The position numbers and the translations under genes were made by a program. The notes beneath the pieces are model-generated. The model worked only from the letters and a program-made list of their open reading frames with translations. It did no database searches and had not been told where the DNA came from. DNA of 64,000 nt from contig JAOTOL010001624.1 of NCBI GenBank assembly GCA_034440575.1, forward strand, positions 923,501 to 987,500, written 5' to 3'. Origin of the DNA: Imbricaverruca yamaguchii. Taxonomy: Eukaryota > Arthropoda > Thecostraca > Neoverrucidae. Positions 50,281 to 63,415 of this stretch are shown here, piece after piece; the first letter of the stretch is position 1, and each line of letters begins with the position of its first letter.

Positions 50281-51149
50281 CGGGCAGTGGGCAAGTAAGC
50301 TGCCAAACTGCTGCAGTCAGTTGAATATTTGTTGCTGAAAGTGTAATATTATATGAAATACTTGAAGTCAAATGCGCAAATAATATAAATATTCTTCAGT
50401 TTCTGAGCGATCATCACGTGGCCTAGATGCATTGCTGGGCGACAAAGGTAAAGTATCGCTAACGTCTCACACGAACGTCGAAGGTATTCGTTAAAAGCGT
50501 TGATCGAGGTGGGAGCAAACAAGCGAGGTAAGAGCATGTTGATAGCGAAACAGGTCAGCATTTTTGGCTTTGTACGGCCAGGATTGGATGGGTAGGACAT
50601 TTAGACCTAATAATAAACGTTGGAATTGCAATCAGTGTGCCACAAGCGTTGTAAATAGGCTTTGAACGTACGGATGCAACGCGAAAACGATTTGTTTTGC
50701 CATATCTCGTTTAAGGAAGAACTATTATGTTCATATTACAACGTAAAATATAATCGAATTAACACTGGTTATTTTTCGGCCACTGGCCTTCGTCAACAGT
50801 GGATCGTAAACTGATGGGAATGTGAAGGAATGTGAAATAATTATGTCCATTTTAATGTGGGCTTACGATACACATATATATTACAGACATGCATATACCA
50901 ATGCAATGTGTGAATGGAGGCGGATCACTGGGATGAGTCAAGAGGCACACTAAGAGTGTGCTGTATTGACTTTAGAAACAAAATGGCTACTGTTGGCGAA
51001 GGCCTGTGGTCGAAAAATATCCAGAGTGAATTCGGTTCTATTTTACTTTACTGTACAAATATCGTAATATTTTCCGCTGTTCTTACTTCTTATACTCAGC
51101 AAAGCACTGCACTACAACGGCTACATTAAGCTAGTAAAATGGTTATGCA
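50281..51149. other. AT-rich unique DNA
   Basis: Nothing recognised. Confidence 0.4.
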
Positions 51150-51184
51150 ATGTCAATCTGTATAATGTGTATTAAATCACATAT

Positions 51185-51341
51185 GGGTCATCAATTCAGG
51201 TTTGGCAAGTCAAGGTATAGGACAATTAAAGTTTTCAGTTCAAGGGTGGTGAATGAATGGAATAGGTCGTCTGATGGGCTAGTGGAGAGTTTCGCATTGA
51301 ATGTAGTTAAAAAAGGTGGATGGATTAATTATATCAAATGA
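51185..51341 (+). mobile_element. LINE C-terminal remnant
   Basis: The translation GHQFRFGKSRYRTIKVFSSR + VVNEWNRSSDGLVESFALNV has the spacing of the CR1/L2-like terminal domain (compare GHKFKIKVSHSRTRLRQTFF, TNRVVEHWNQLP in the element at 15219-16423). Only about 50 residues remain. Confidence 0.65.
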
Positions 51342-51695
51342 CTTCATTTTTAATCCTAGGTTGTGCAGTAGAGGAAAAGGAATTGGAATGGGTGTAGTGG
51401 GATTGATGCAAGTAGGGCTCCTAGATCATGCTTATAAATGGCCAACTACTTTCGCAAGTGTGTGTGGCAGTAAATTCAGTACCTTCGTTCGGACATGTGA
51501 TGCCGATCGGACTAGCATCGAAACACACTAGGGTAGATAAGTCCATATAATACAGGATATAGCATTGATCATGTGGGTTTCAATCTCGTTTTTCTCTTCT
51601 TGTACTGACTTTCCTTTCCAGACCTAACCCGGTTCGGTCCGGTGTCTTATTAACCATTACAGCTGAGTGATTTTATAACTTTATAACCTCAGGAA
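51342..51695. other. Unique DNA
   Basis: Possible further LINE 3' sequence; nothing else recognised. Confidence 0.35.
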
Positions 51696-51902
51696 TCTGA
51701 CAGGCTGGTCTGAGGGCATTGTATCGGTGGAGTTGAGGGAATCTGGCAGGATGGGGTTGAGGGAATTTGACAGGATGTGATTGAAGGAATCTGACAGGAT
51801 GGGATTGAGGGAATCTGGCAGGATGGGGTTGAGGGAATCTGACAGGCCACCCTGTCAGGTTGAGGGAATCTGATAGGATGGGACTGACGGAATCTGACAG
51901 AG
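51696..51902. repeat. About 24-bp minisatellite
   Basis: About eight units of GGAATCTGACAGGATGGGAT + TGAG. Confidence 0.93.
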
Positions 51903-52540
51903 CGGGTGGCTTATTGCCTCAGTGGGACGATGCGAGCAGTCGTAACCGCCAGCAGACGTGCAGGGCTGCCTGGACTAAGGAATTGGCTGGCTTTATGGTG
52001 TTCGTGACCAGCGCCTCAGGGAACACTGAAGCCTTTCACCCCCAGCTGGTGGAAGGGTAGCCAACCTTTTCACCATTAACCAGGCTGTTTGGCCCGGGCG
52101 CTCCCGGTTGGAAAATAAAAGCCCCACTGTGTGGCTCAGGGAAACCGAATTAATTCGGAATGTGCGCCTGCCAAGATAGTTTTCTTTTTGCCGAGGAAAT
52201 TTGCATTCATGATTCAAAATATAGCGGATTCTGAGTTTAAAAAGACTGTACTTATTCCTGAATCTGCGACTATTTTCTAAACCAACTTATTGCGGATAGG
52301 TTGGAGGTGGTTACGGCAAATAGAAATAGGGGAATACCTTTATGCATACATTATTATCTGGGAGGTGGCTAGTATGCCGTGGCTTTCTTCCACGACCGTC
52401 AGGTATATGGGAGTGTACCCGATGCACACAGAGAGCTGGACATCGCTTCAGCCCTGATCCAGACCTTCTGCCGAGTACGCCCTGTGGTTGTACGTGAACG
52501 CTGCTCTGGGTGTGTTACTGCACGGCAGCAGGAGTAACAT
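51903..52540. other. Unique DNA
   Basis: Nothing recognised. Confidence 0.4.
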
Positions 52541-52775
52541 GGTATATCGTAACGGCATGCCGTGCTGGTAACTACCGTGGCGATATATCGTACTGGTAAC
52601 TACCGTGACGGAATATTGTGCTCGTAACACTACCGTGACGGTGTGTCATACCACTAGCTACCGTGAGGGTGTGTCCTACCGGTGACTACTGTGACGGTGT
52701 TGTTTTGCTGGTAGCACTTCGGTGACGGTAAATCTGGCTGGTAACACTACCGTGACGGTATTGTTGGTGCTGAAA
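52541..52775. repeat. About 30-bp degenerate minisatellite
   Basis: About eight diverged units built on CTGGTAACTACCGTGACGGT. Confidence 0.88.
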
Positions 52776-52977
52776 TCAGCCGTTGCCAGCGGATGGCTGC
52801 TGGTGCTATGGCTGCCGGATCTGCTATGGCTGACGGATGGCTGCTGGTGCAACCAACCGGCCGGCGGCTCACACTACTGATGACTTCACGAAGTCGTCAG
52901 TGTGGGAGCAAGGTCATCAGTACCGATATTCCAGCCGTCGGATACGCTGCCTGCACTGCGTGCTCCGATCATCGAAC

Positions 52978-54048
52978 AACCTCCTGGGGGCAGCGCCACC
53001 ACCAACCTATCCTGGAGACGGGAGCGACCACCGACCTCTCCTGGGGACGGTAGCGACCACCGACCTCTCCTGAGAACGGCGCCACCACCGACCTCCCCTG
53101 GGGACGGCGCGATCACCGACCTCTCCTGGGGACGGCGCGACCACCGACCTCTCCTGGGGACGGCGCGATCACCGACCTCTCCTGGGGACGGCGCGATCAC
53201 CGACCTCTCCTGGGGACGGGAGCGACCACCGACCTCTCCTGAGGACGGCGCGACCACCGACCTCTCCTGGGGACGGCGCCACCACCGACCTCCACTGTGG
53301 GCAGCGCCACCACCGACCTATCCTGGAGACGGCGCGATCACCGACCTCTCCTGGGGACGGCGCGATCACCGACCTCTCCTGTGGGCAGCGCCACCACCGA
53401 CCTATCCTGAGGACGGCGCGATCACCGACCTCTCCTGGGAACGGCGCGATCACCGACCTCTCCTGTGGGCAGCGCCACCACCGACCAATCCTGGGGACGG
53501 GAGCGATCACCGACCTCCCCTGGGGACGGCGCCACCACCGACCTCTCCTGGGGACGGCGCCACCACCGACCTCTCCTGGGGACGGGAGCGACCACCGACC
53601 TCTCCTGGGGACGGCGCTACCACAGACCTCTCCTGGGGACGGCGCGATCAGCGACCTCTCCTGGGAACGGCGCGATCACCGACCTCTCCTGGGGACGGCG
53701 TGATCACCGACCTCTCCTGGGAACGGCGTGATCACCGACCTCCCCTGTGGGCAGCGCCACCACCGACCTCTCCTGGGGACGGCGCGATCACCGACCTCTC
53801 CTGGGGACGGCGCGATCACCGACCTCTCCTGGGAACGGCGCGATCACCGACCTCTCCTGGGGACGGCGCGATCACCGACCTCTCCTGGGGACGGGAGCGA
53901 CCACCGACCTCCCCTGTGGGCAGCGCCACCACCGACCTCTCCTGGGGACGGCGTGATCACCGACCTCTCCTGGGAACGGCGTGATCACCGACCTCCCCTG
54001 TGGGCAGCGCCACCACCGACCTCTCCTGGGGACGGCGCGACCACCCAC
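52978..54048. repeat. 28-29-bp minisatellite
   Basis: About 37 units of GCGATCACCGACCTCTCCTG + GGGACGGC, with CTGTGGGCAGCGCCACCACC variants recurring at intervals. Confidence 0.97.
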
Positions 54049-54668
<620 letters not shown>

Positions 54669-55382
54669 ATGTTGTTTCCTCTTCAAGCCAAGAGCCGTAT
54701 GTGAATACTTGTCAAACAACATAACCATCTCACCGTCGCCTTTTGTAAATATATATTTCATAGTTCGCACGAGCAGTCACCTATTGATGTGGATTAGCCT
54801 GTGGCATAGTAATTAGATCAGCATCGTCATAAAGAGAACGCCTAATGAGCAAACGCATCACGGGACTCATTTAAAGCCACGCCATCAATCAGCTCGAGGC
54901 TCTCCAGATCACATGTGTTCTGTGTTCGAAGTGGTATTAAGGCGAGACGCAGTTAACTTCAAGTAGGAGGCTCTGTATCGTCCAGTGCTTCCTCCACGAC
55001 GTCATACAGCTTCGTTCCCAACCAAACCTACGTTCCATACAAGGGTGTCATTTTGCTTACCCTCAGGGGGATTGCGTACCCTCAGGGGAAACTATCGATC
55101 ATTGATCCCCTACCAATCAGACCGACGATCAACCACTGAGCGTGCAGGAGTACACTGGACAAAAATGGTTATCGAGTCCGATTTAGTAATCGAAAAGATA
55201 AGAAAATTTAGTTCAATTTGCTGCGGTTGCAGCCATGTCCGTCCATGCGATCCGACTATGCAGCTGCATTGTGTGTGCGATAAGTGCCGATGCCGAAGCG
55301 GCAAAATCACCCGCCGCCGGCGAGTTTCACAGAAGTTTCGCCACGAACATATGACACGTGACGGCCAGACCGGTATGGCACT
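54669..55382. other. Unique DNA
   Basis: Open frame over 54985-55370 (plus) with a Cys-rich stretch (ICCGCSHVRPCDP, CVCDKCRCRSG). No family recognised, and it runs into the following repeat. Confidence 0.3.
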
Positions 55383-56095
55383 CCACCCAGCCGCGGCACC
55401 ACCCAGCCGCGGCACTACCCAGCCACGGCGCCACCCAGCCGCGGCGGCACCACCCAGCCGCGGCGGTACCACCCAGCCGTGGCACCACCCAGCCGCCGCA
55501 CCACCCAGCAGTGGCACCACCCAGCCACGGCACCACCCAGCCGTGGCACCACCCAGCAGGGGTACACCCAGCCGCGGCACCACCCAGCCACGGCGCCACC
55601 CAGCCGCGGCGGCACCACCCAGCCGCGGCGGTACCACCCAGCCGCGGCGCCACCCAGCCGCGGCGGCACCACCCAGCCGCGGCGGTACCACCCAGGCGCG
55701 GCACCACCCAGCCGCGGCACCACCCAGCCGCGGCACCACCCATCAGTTGCACCACCCAGCCGTGGCACCACCCAGCCGCGACACCACCCAGCCGCCGCAC
55801 CACCCAGCCGTGGCACCACCCAGCCGGGACACCACCCAGCCGCGGCACCACCCAGCCGTGGCACCACCCAGCCGCGACACCACCCAGCCGTGGCACCACC
55901 CAGCCGCGGTGGCACCACCCAGGCGGCGGCACCACCCAGCCGCGGCACCACCCAGCAGGGGTACCACCCAGCCGTGGCACCACCCAGCCGCGGCACCACC
56001 CAGGCGGCGGCATCACCCAGCAGGGGTACCACCCAGCAGTAGCACCACCCAGCCACGGCACCACCCAGCCGCGACACCACCCAGGCGGCGGCCAA
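55383..56095. repeat. 16-bp minisatellite
   Basis: About 45 units of CACCACCCAGCCGCGG with one- to three-base insertions (GGCGGCACC, GGCGGTACC). Confidence 0.97.
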
Positions 56096-56740
56096 CTTCG
56101 CACGGCCGGGCGTCCTATTAAGGCTGATTACCGGCCCATTCTGACTACAATCGGCCGGTCTATGGTGACGGACGAGCGCGCGACAGCCGTACAGGTGGAT
56201 ACCCCGCCCGGGGGCGACACCGCGCAAATTGGCGCCACCCTTCACTGCCTTCACAGGCAGTTACCTTTTCTCCGGAGCCTTACGCATACATCAGCCCTGT
56301 CAGCTAGTTATTATTAGCCTGCCTCTGTCTCCCCCTGGCGGACAGAGGCAGGAAGTGGCCCCCTGTGCGGACAGCGTGGCGGCCTCGTTGGCTGCCCATG
56401 GACTTGCTGCCTCTCTTGCCGAGGGCTTTAAGCGGTGCTGGTATTGGGAGCAGCGGGATCTGCTCATCATAAGGAGGATGCACGTGCTGATGGCCTCAGT
56501 GGCCTGGCGCTGGTCATGTGCTTCGATTCCCAGGCACTAGGTTTCAGCGGACTGTTCGGCTCGGCCGGCTCCTACACCCAGGGTATGGCAGTAGTTTGGG
56601 AATGTTCGCTCGCTCTTGCAACATAATTAACGGGCGTGATTTTATCACAGGTCACAGCCTTGTGACCTTCTACGAGGGCACGCGGTTCTTTGGTGTCACC
56701 ACTCACACAGACACTGAATACACAGAGGATATGCATACTA
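56096..56740. other. GC-rich unique DNA
   Basis: Nothing recognised. Confidence 0.4.
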
Positions 56741-56877
<137 letters not shown>

Positions 56878-58770
56878 TGGATGATTAATGTCTGTGATGG
56901 ATGTGGATGAGTTTTAAAGTCAACTTAACTATGGCACTAATGTATCAATAGTTTATTCGCTGTAAGGTCTCGACAACCTTATAATATAACATAGATGAAT
57001 GGCTCCCAAGATGTCCCAAGATAGGGACAGGACCGTCTTCCAAAACTTTCGCCTTGAGAAAGTTCGACACAGCTCCTCTATTCAGCAGATCAGCTGCTCT
57101 TAGTCGTGTCCCCAGCCCCAGTCCCAGCTGATCGGGAGTCCCGATGTCGCAGGTGCGTGACCAGTCAGTCACACGCGAGTCCTCTCAACTCGCGCGCTTT
57201 ACAACAGTTGTGGAGGTGAATCGGCTAAAGGTGGTGTGTTGCGGGCGCGTGAGACGACTTACAGAAGGTAGGACGTGCGGGAATTGCCATGTGTTGTCAG
57301 TGCCAGTATCCATATGACGGATATCCATATACGTTCCGACGGCGAGGTTTGTGCTCAATAATTCGGCGGCCATTTGGCGCCGTTTTTTGTCACGTGCACT
57401 CGACGGGCACATCGAAAACAACTATTTTCACAGGATTTTCCTCGACACTGGGAACTGCATTCTGTCATGCTCGACACAGGACTGTCGAGAGGTGTCCTGT
57501 GTGCACTGAGAGGTCATGCTCCATTGGTTACGGAGCAAATTGTAAGTGAGACGAATGACAAAACCTCCCTCTGGCTGCTTTTAGCTCACTGACGTACAGC
57601 CCAGGCTTCAATTCGCCAACAGTTGTTTTTGACGAGACCAAGCTCAAGTGCTTTCTCCGGCACATGACATCGAACGCTATTTTCCGGGACGTTCGGGCCC
57701 CGTCCTCAGCCGTGTGGAATATCTGTCCGGAAGTATAGGTGGATTGTAGAAGAGCAAGCAGATGTTCTTATCTGTGTTACTGTTGCTATTTAATCTGATG
57801 CTAGCAGAATGGTTGGTGCCTCATGGTGAAGCGACTCATCGGGGAATCAAAGGGAATTTGGAATCAACACAACATATTTGTGGGTGGATGGAGGAGGATG
57901 AGGGGGTCTTTTGGGGTACTTTTCCGTATCAGCATCCACTGGCGTAATGCGAAGTACAGACATGTTGAGAACATGTTCTCTCCCGATGGAGTCCCCACCC
58001 AGGTAGAATAGTGCCATCAATTGTACTGTTTTTCCCCGTCAAATTCAGGCAATTACATCGTTATGATGCATTTGCCATAGAATGACAATTGCATCTTAAT
58101 CAAATAGTGTCAACTTACCAAGCATCTATAGGACAGAGTATATGCCAGAATTATAGATGTTCGTGTGGTAGTGTTGGTGTGGTAGTGGTGGTGTATATGT
58201 ACAGTTAGTGGTCTGCTGTGCAGTGTTGTTACACCCGTGTTGGTGTGGTAATGGTGGTGTAGATGCACAATTTGTTGCCTTCTGTGTGGTGTTACACCGA
58301 TGTAGTGTTCCGGTCCAAGTGGGTAACATTCTCAAACTGAGACACTACATTGCCACTGTCACAAGTACTATTACTTAGAAAGCTAGTTAATAGACGGTTC
58401 ATCTACTTTCCTTGCTATCTTCAAAATCTATGGTAAACATCTGGATCGGCCGTTGATTGCAAGCCCACGTTTAGCCGGACAGTTTTGGCGAGAGTTATTT
58501 TAATAGTGTGATTTCAGGTGGTCTGGAGTACACATTGCCCGCCTATCCATGGATTTATGTAGAACAAGCGGTTTATTTGGCGCTGCAGACGTTCCAGCTG
58601 AAAATCACAACGTGAGCATCTAGTTATTTAATAATTAAAAAAAAACTTGTCCGAGTTCTTGCTGGGGTGGCTTTATCAACCGCATTGCTAATCAGACCTT
58701 GTTGCGTGAACCCTGGACACACCACCCGATCCATGAATTCCAGTTCAACGGCGGAAATTTGACCGAACGT
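56878..58770. other. Unique DNA
   Basis: No recognised gene. 58160-58270 holds a two- to three-fold GGTGTGGTAGTGGTGGTGTA duplication. Confidence 0.4.
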
Positions 58771-58774
58771 TTAA

Positions 58775-58966
58775 AGTGCCGTCAATGCACCGACACGACT
58801 GCCCCAGCGGTAGCTCGTCCCTGGCCTTGCTCGGGCAGTTACCAACTGACCCTCCCAGCCGGGGTCTAAATGCGAGCGCGTGAAGCGACTCGAGCCCTGT
58901 CTTACCAAGTCAGGAGAGACGAGTGCAGACCAGCGCTCTAACCAACTGAGCTACCTGGGCGGATGA
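58775..58966 (-). mobile_element. tRNA-like element, probable SINE (minus orientation)
   Basis: The minus strand starts CCCAGGTAGCTCAGTTGGTT + AGAGCGCTGGTCTGCA, a near-perfect tRNA 5' half with A box. The 3' half is not a foldable tRNA (GGCTCGAGTCGC as a weak B box) and continues into non-tRNA sequence, so a SINE or tRNA pseudogene is more likely than a functional tRNA. Confidence 0.55.
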
Positions 58967-60093
58967 CCTCACAATACGTAGTGTCATGTCTACCAACGAA
59001 AGACAAAACAATGAGCACATTCCACGCCGTGAACATAAACTGCTCGGCTTACTTAGTATGGATCATAACCCAAAATTTCGTCCAGTTTTATGCCGCATTT
59101 ATGGCTGAACCTGGCTTGCAGCGCCTGACGGTATGTCGGCAACGGTGGCGAAGTGGCTCGCTGATGATGTAGCAATGTCCATAAACGGACTGTAATCACC
59201 GTCACAGGCACGTACAATTTTGACCAGTTACAATTATGAATGTGCATCACAAGGATGCAATTAAAACCAGCGGACACATGTTGCGCGGCAGTTTACATGG
59301 GGTCTTGAATTATAGCTGCGCCTGTACCACGGCTGTGAATTGGTATGGAGGGTAGCGGCGAAATGCGACTCTAAGTGTACAAAATCCGGAGTGGGCCAAT
59401 TTAACGGAGTTTGCGCAACAGTGCATTACTGCGTTACTGGGATACTCGGTGTATTCCAACCCAGGACACGAGTGGCCTAACACGCGCCCCGCAGGGGTGG
59501 GGTGAAATCCGCTCACCCCTCCAGTTTTTCGTACATGACTCCAGATTTTACCGGTCGTTATGGACCATTTTTGCATACCTGCTTAGAAATGACCGGCGCG
59601 TTGCCTAAAGCAATAAAAATCGAAATCGGCGGATCTTTTCTCAAGTCAGAGGCCGTTAAAGTAAAACAATTCGTAGCACCAGACCACAAAAATCGGTGCT
59701 GATGTGCTTCCTGTAAATTGGCAAAAGGGAAGTGCTCTTGGCAACACTAACGATTGGTTTGATGTATATTGTTATGCTATATAGTTTCAAGGTCAAGTTA
59801 AGTCACCGATGTCAAGTCAGGTCAACTTCATGACAGGTTAATGGAACCAAACTTGATCAATTGGAATGTTGTCATAAATGCAAATGACTGTCATGCGATT
59901 GATGTCACTTTGCATGTTACTCCCTACACACCCTGAAAACTACTGTTTGTCTTTGTGCACCTAGGCGTGTCCATACTTTATGTATGTACTTCAGTATTTT
60001 GCGAAACCGATTGCACCGAGCCGCCGGACGGAACAGTCGGGTGGGCAGCCCATTTTCGGTAACTGGAGTTGGTAATTACCCAATAAAGTGCTG
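58967..60093. other. Unique DNA
   Basis: Nothing recognised. GTCAAGTCAGGTCAACTTCA at 59812 adds to the dispersed AGGTCA motifs. Confidence 0.4.
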
Positions 60094-60267
60094 CTATATA
60101 GGTGACCTGAAGTCGAATGTCGGATCTAGCATCTGCATTGCATCATTATAAATGTCCAAATCATCATTGGTGCCCATTTTGGAGCATTTAACATTAATCA
60201 CAGCGATACATAACAATGACAAGCCAAGCCACGCAAAACAATACAATTTTGACATATGTAACCTCAT
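60094..60267 (-). CDS. Candidate small secreted peptide or first exon
   Basis: From ATG at 60267 the minus strand encodes 57 residues: MRLHMSKLYCFAWLGLSLLC then IAVINVKC, a good signal-peptide profile (Lys, 17-residue hydrophobic core, cleavage near VKC/SK). An acidic tail follows, GTNDDLDIYNDAMQMLDPTF and DFRSPI, then stop. A donor-like TTCAG|GTCACC at 60107/60106 means it may instead be the first coding exon of a larger secreted protein. It lies in AT-rich unique DNA with no repeat. The family is not recognised, and chance is possible at this length. Confidence 0.33.
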   Translation of the reverse strand: MRLHMSKLYCFAWLGLSLLCIAVINVKCSKMGTNDDLDIYNDAMQMLDPTFDFRSPI

Positions 60268-61969
60268 TTGACTTCGAAAATATTGACATAAGGTCATGAA
60301 ATTTCCATACAATAGAGACCACTACCGTATCCATCCACCCTGTTAATTTTATTATTCCAGCTTTAATAGGAGCCGAGATCTTATGGGGCGGAGTTTGCCC
60401 CCCTCTAGTGTGCGTAATTTTCAGAGGCCCTTCAGAGTGCGTGCTAATCTATGATTGAAACCAGTTCGCTGAAATGCGTGAGGTTTTGTCTCTGTCGACT
60501 TCATGCTAAAGAGACGGATGTAAATATTTCCATGAATTTCTGATCAACCCGAATGGTGAATCAACCTTCGAACCCATCGATAATCTTCGGGCCATTTGTA
60601 GAGCTAGCATGACACACAATAGCACCGTAGCGATCTATTGGGTGGCATGACGCCATGTGGTATCTGAGAGAGTCCTTCAACCGCATGTGATGGCCCTTTG
60701 ATGAGCTCCAGAAACGCTTCCCGGGCTTTGCACCCTAGTGGTAAAGCCAACCGAACAATAAACAACTTGGCTTTTATACTACTCCTGCTTGATTAATTAG
60801 CAGGTGCTCTGTTCCTTACACGATCAGGTAGCCCATAAAATATACACCAAACCCTCTTCCATATACCTGCCACACATGGGATGATCAGCCAGGATCGTAG
60901 GATGAGCAGCAGAAGGCACCATGCCGTTCCTGTGAGCCCAGGAACGGACCCATCGGCCTACGTCAATAGGTCTGTGTGTATTGTGCTGGGAAAAGGCAGT
61001 TTTCGCCTATCCCGCGTAAGCAGGATTGTGAGAAGATTCTATAAAACAGTAAGTGAGAAGCATATAAGCGATATCCACTTCCCGCAAGGAAAGAAAGAGG
61101 TCGAAACTGTAAAGCAACGATTTTCTGTCCAACCAATCTGGTATCCCAAGCTTGCCGAGCTTGCCCACGTTGAACTCAAGCCATCTGCAGACGGCGAAAA
61201 TGCTCCATGTCTATCGGCATCAGCACCACGGTATTGATGCACAAGCCATACGTGACGTCACCGCGCAGACGGACGTGACGCCAGGTGTGTCGGCGGCGAC
61301 TGCGGCCGTGTTATCTGGCGCCAAAGTGCGCGTGGTCAGCTAATTGAGAGATCGGACCGGTGAGCCGGTTTCCCGCCGGGGGGCGGCGGATATCACCTTC
61401 GACCCTGGCCGATAGTGTCCCTCACCGCCCAGGTATCTGAAGTGCACCTCAGTAGACGACGTTTTAATGAACCTCACTCGAGTTGTCACGCCACGACAGG
61501 TCGCATGTAATGCACATGCTGTGTTTGCTGATTTTGTTTTGAGGAAAGCAGATAAACTTCCGACTTCCGATCAAAATCTTCGCTGCTGGGTGTTGAACTG
61601 TATTTTATTTATTCAGCACGCTCACGCTTGCTAGCGACGGTAAAATAATTGTGTTCAAATCTAGGCGGGTGTTAAAAGTCCATTATTTTACAGCATGTAG
61701 CTAACTAATTTTACTCGAAGTCTGTCCTCTGCCCCCTAGCCCTGCTGGCCCGCCTGTTCTCTGTTCCATTACTCTGCTATCCCACCTGTCATCGTCTGTC
61801 CTTTGTCCCACAGTCCTGCTAGTCCCGTCTGTCCTCTGTCCCATTACCCTGCTATCCCGTCCGTCCTCATCTGCGCTCCGTCCTTGAGCTTGTAAGCGTA
61901 GTATGGTCAGAAGCGATGCTAAAACACCTGAAACGACCAGGTTTTCAGCGCAGGTTTTGACATCGCTAG
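60268..61969. other. Unique DNA
   Basis: No recognised gene. 61730-61870 has three or four diverged copies of CTGTCCTCTGTCCCATTACC. Confidence 0.4.
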
Positions 61970-63016
61970 CTGCTAGCATATCCCACAGATAGAGCGACGG
62001 TCTGATATGGCTAACTGCTAGCATATCCCACAGATAGAGCGACGGTCTGATATGGCTAACTGCTAGCATATCCCACAGATAGGCCTTAGCATATCCCACA
62101 GATAGAGCGACGGTCTGATATGGCTAACTGCTAGCATATCCCACAGATAGAGCGACGGTCTGATATGGCTAACTGCTAGCATATCCCACAGATAGAGCGA
62201 CGGTCTGATATGGCTAACTGCTAGCATATCCCACAGATAGAGCGACGGTCTGATATGGCTAACTGCTAGCATATCCCACAGATAGAGCGACGGTCTGATA
62301 TGGCTAACTGCTAGCATATCCCACAGATAGAGCGACGGTCTGATATGGCTAACTGCTAGCATATCCCACAGATAGAGCGACGGTCTGATAGCTAACTGCT
62401 AGCATATCCCACAGATAGAGCGACGGTCTGATATGGCTAACTGCTAGCATATCCCACAGATAGAGCGACGGTCTGATATGGCTAACTGCTAGCATATCCC
62501 ACAGATAAGCGACGGTCTGATATGGTATCCACAGATACAGCGACGGTCTGATATGGCTAACTGCTAGCATATCCCACAGATAGAGCGACGGTCTGATATG
62601 GCTAACTGCTAACATATCCCACAGATAGAGCGACGGTCTGATATGGCTAACTGCTAACATATCCCACAGATAGAGCGACGGTCTGATATGGCTAACTGCT
62701 AGCATATCCCACAGATAGAGCGACGGTCTGATATGGCTAACTGCTAGCATATCCCACAGATAGAGCGACGGTCTGATATGGCTAACTGCTAGCATATCCC
62801 ACAGATACAGCGACGGTTTGATATAGTAACTGCTAGCATATCCCACAGATACCGCGACGGTCTGATATGGCTAACTGCTAGCATATCACAGATACAGGCT
62901 AACATATCCCACAGATAGAGCGACGGTCTGATATGGCTAACTGCTAACATATCCCACAGATAGAGCGACGGTCTGATATGGCTAACTGCTAGCATATCCC
63001 ACAGATAGAGCGACGG
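61970..63016. repeat. 45-bp minisatellite
   Basis: About 23 copies of CAGATAGAGCGACGGTCTGA + TATGGCTAACTGCTAGCATA + TCCCA. Confidence 0.98.
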
Positions 63017-63415
63017 AGAATCGGAATTACACCCACTGCAACATTTTTTAAGCAACAACAATCAAATCCCGCCTCATTCAGGAAGTTCCTTATGCTTCTC
63101 AAACAAGGTTTCTCAAGCATCATTTAGTCTCGATTCCAGTATTTTTTCCCAACTGGTATGCTGCAGGCCCCGTCATTGCAAGTAATGCTGTATCATTCAT
63201 TTTACTTGAAAACTCGACCAAACAGTCATTATCAATGAGTTGTTCTTTCCCATCGGTTGGCAATCAAGGCAGACGTTCGCGGCGTAGCAAGGGAAAGAGC
63301 CGGACTGATGTTATATCTGAAGTCCATTTGGTTTCGATATTTTGTCTCCATTTTTACGATATTGGAGCGTCTAGCTCCGCATAGTTAGTCGTGACGGGCC
63401 GAACTTCATCCAGTG
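63017..63415. other. Unique DNA
   Basis: Nothing recognised. Confidence 0.4.

Noticed and set aside
48033..50371. Open frames of 632-757 codons on both strands
   Set aside because: They run through a 19/23-bp array and exist on both strands at once. They come from repeat periodicity, not coding selection. The same applies to frames in 1076-2048, 12216-13270, 18254-19768, 45761-47441, 52902-53984 and 55327-56317.
58900..58966. Functional tRNA gene
   Set aside because: The 5' half is tRNA-like, but no acceptor-stem partner or canonical T-loop could be placed at the right distance.
60881..61237. 118-codon plus-strand open frame
   Set aside because: No motif or homology recognised; length not exceptional for this GC content.
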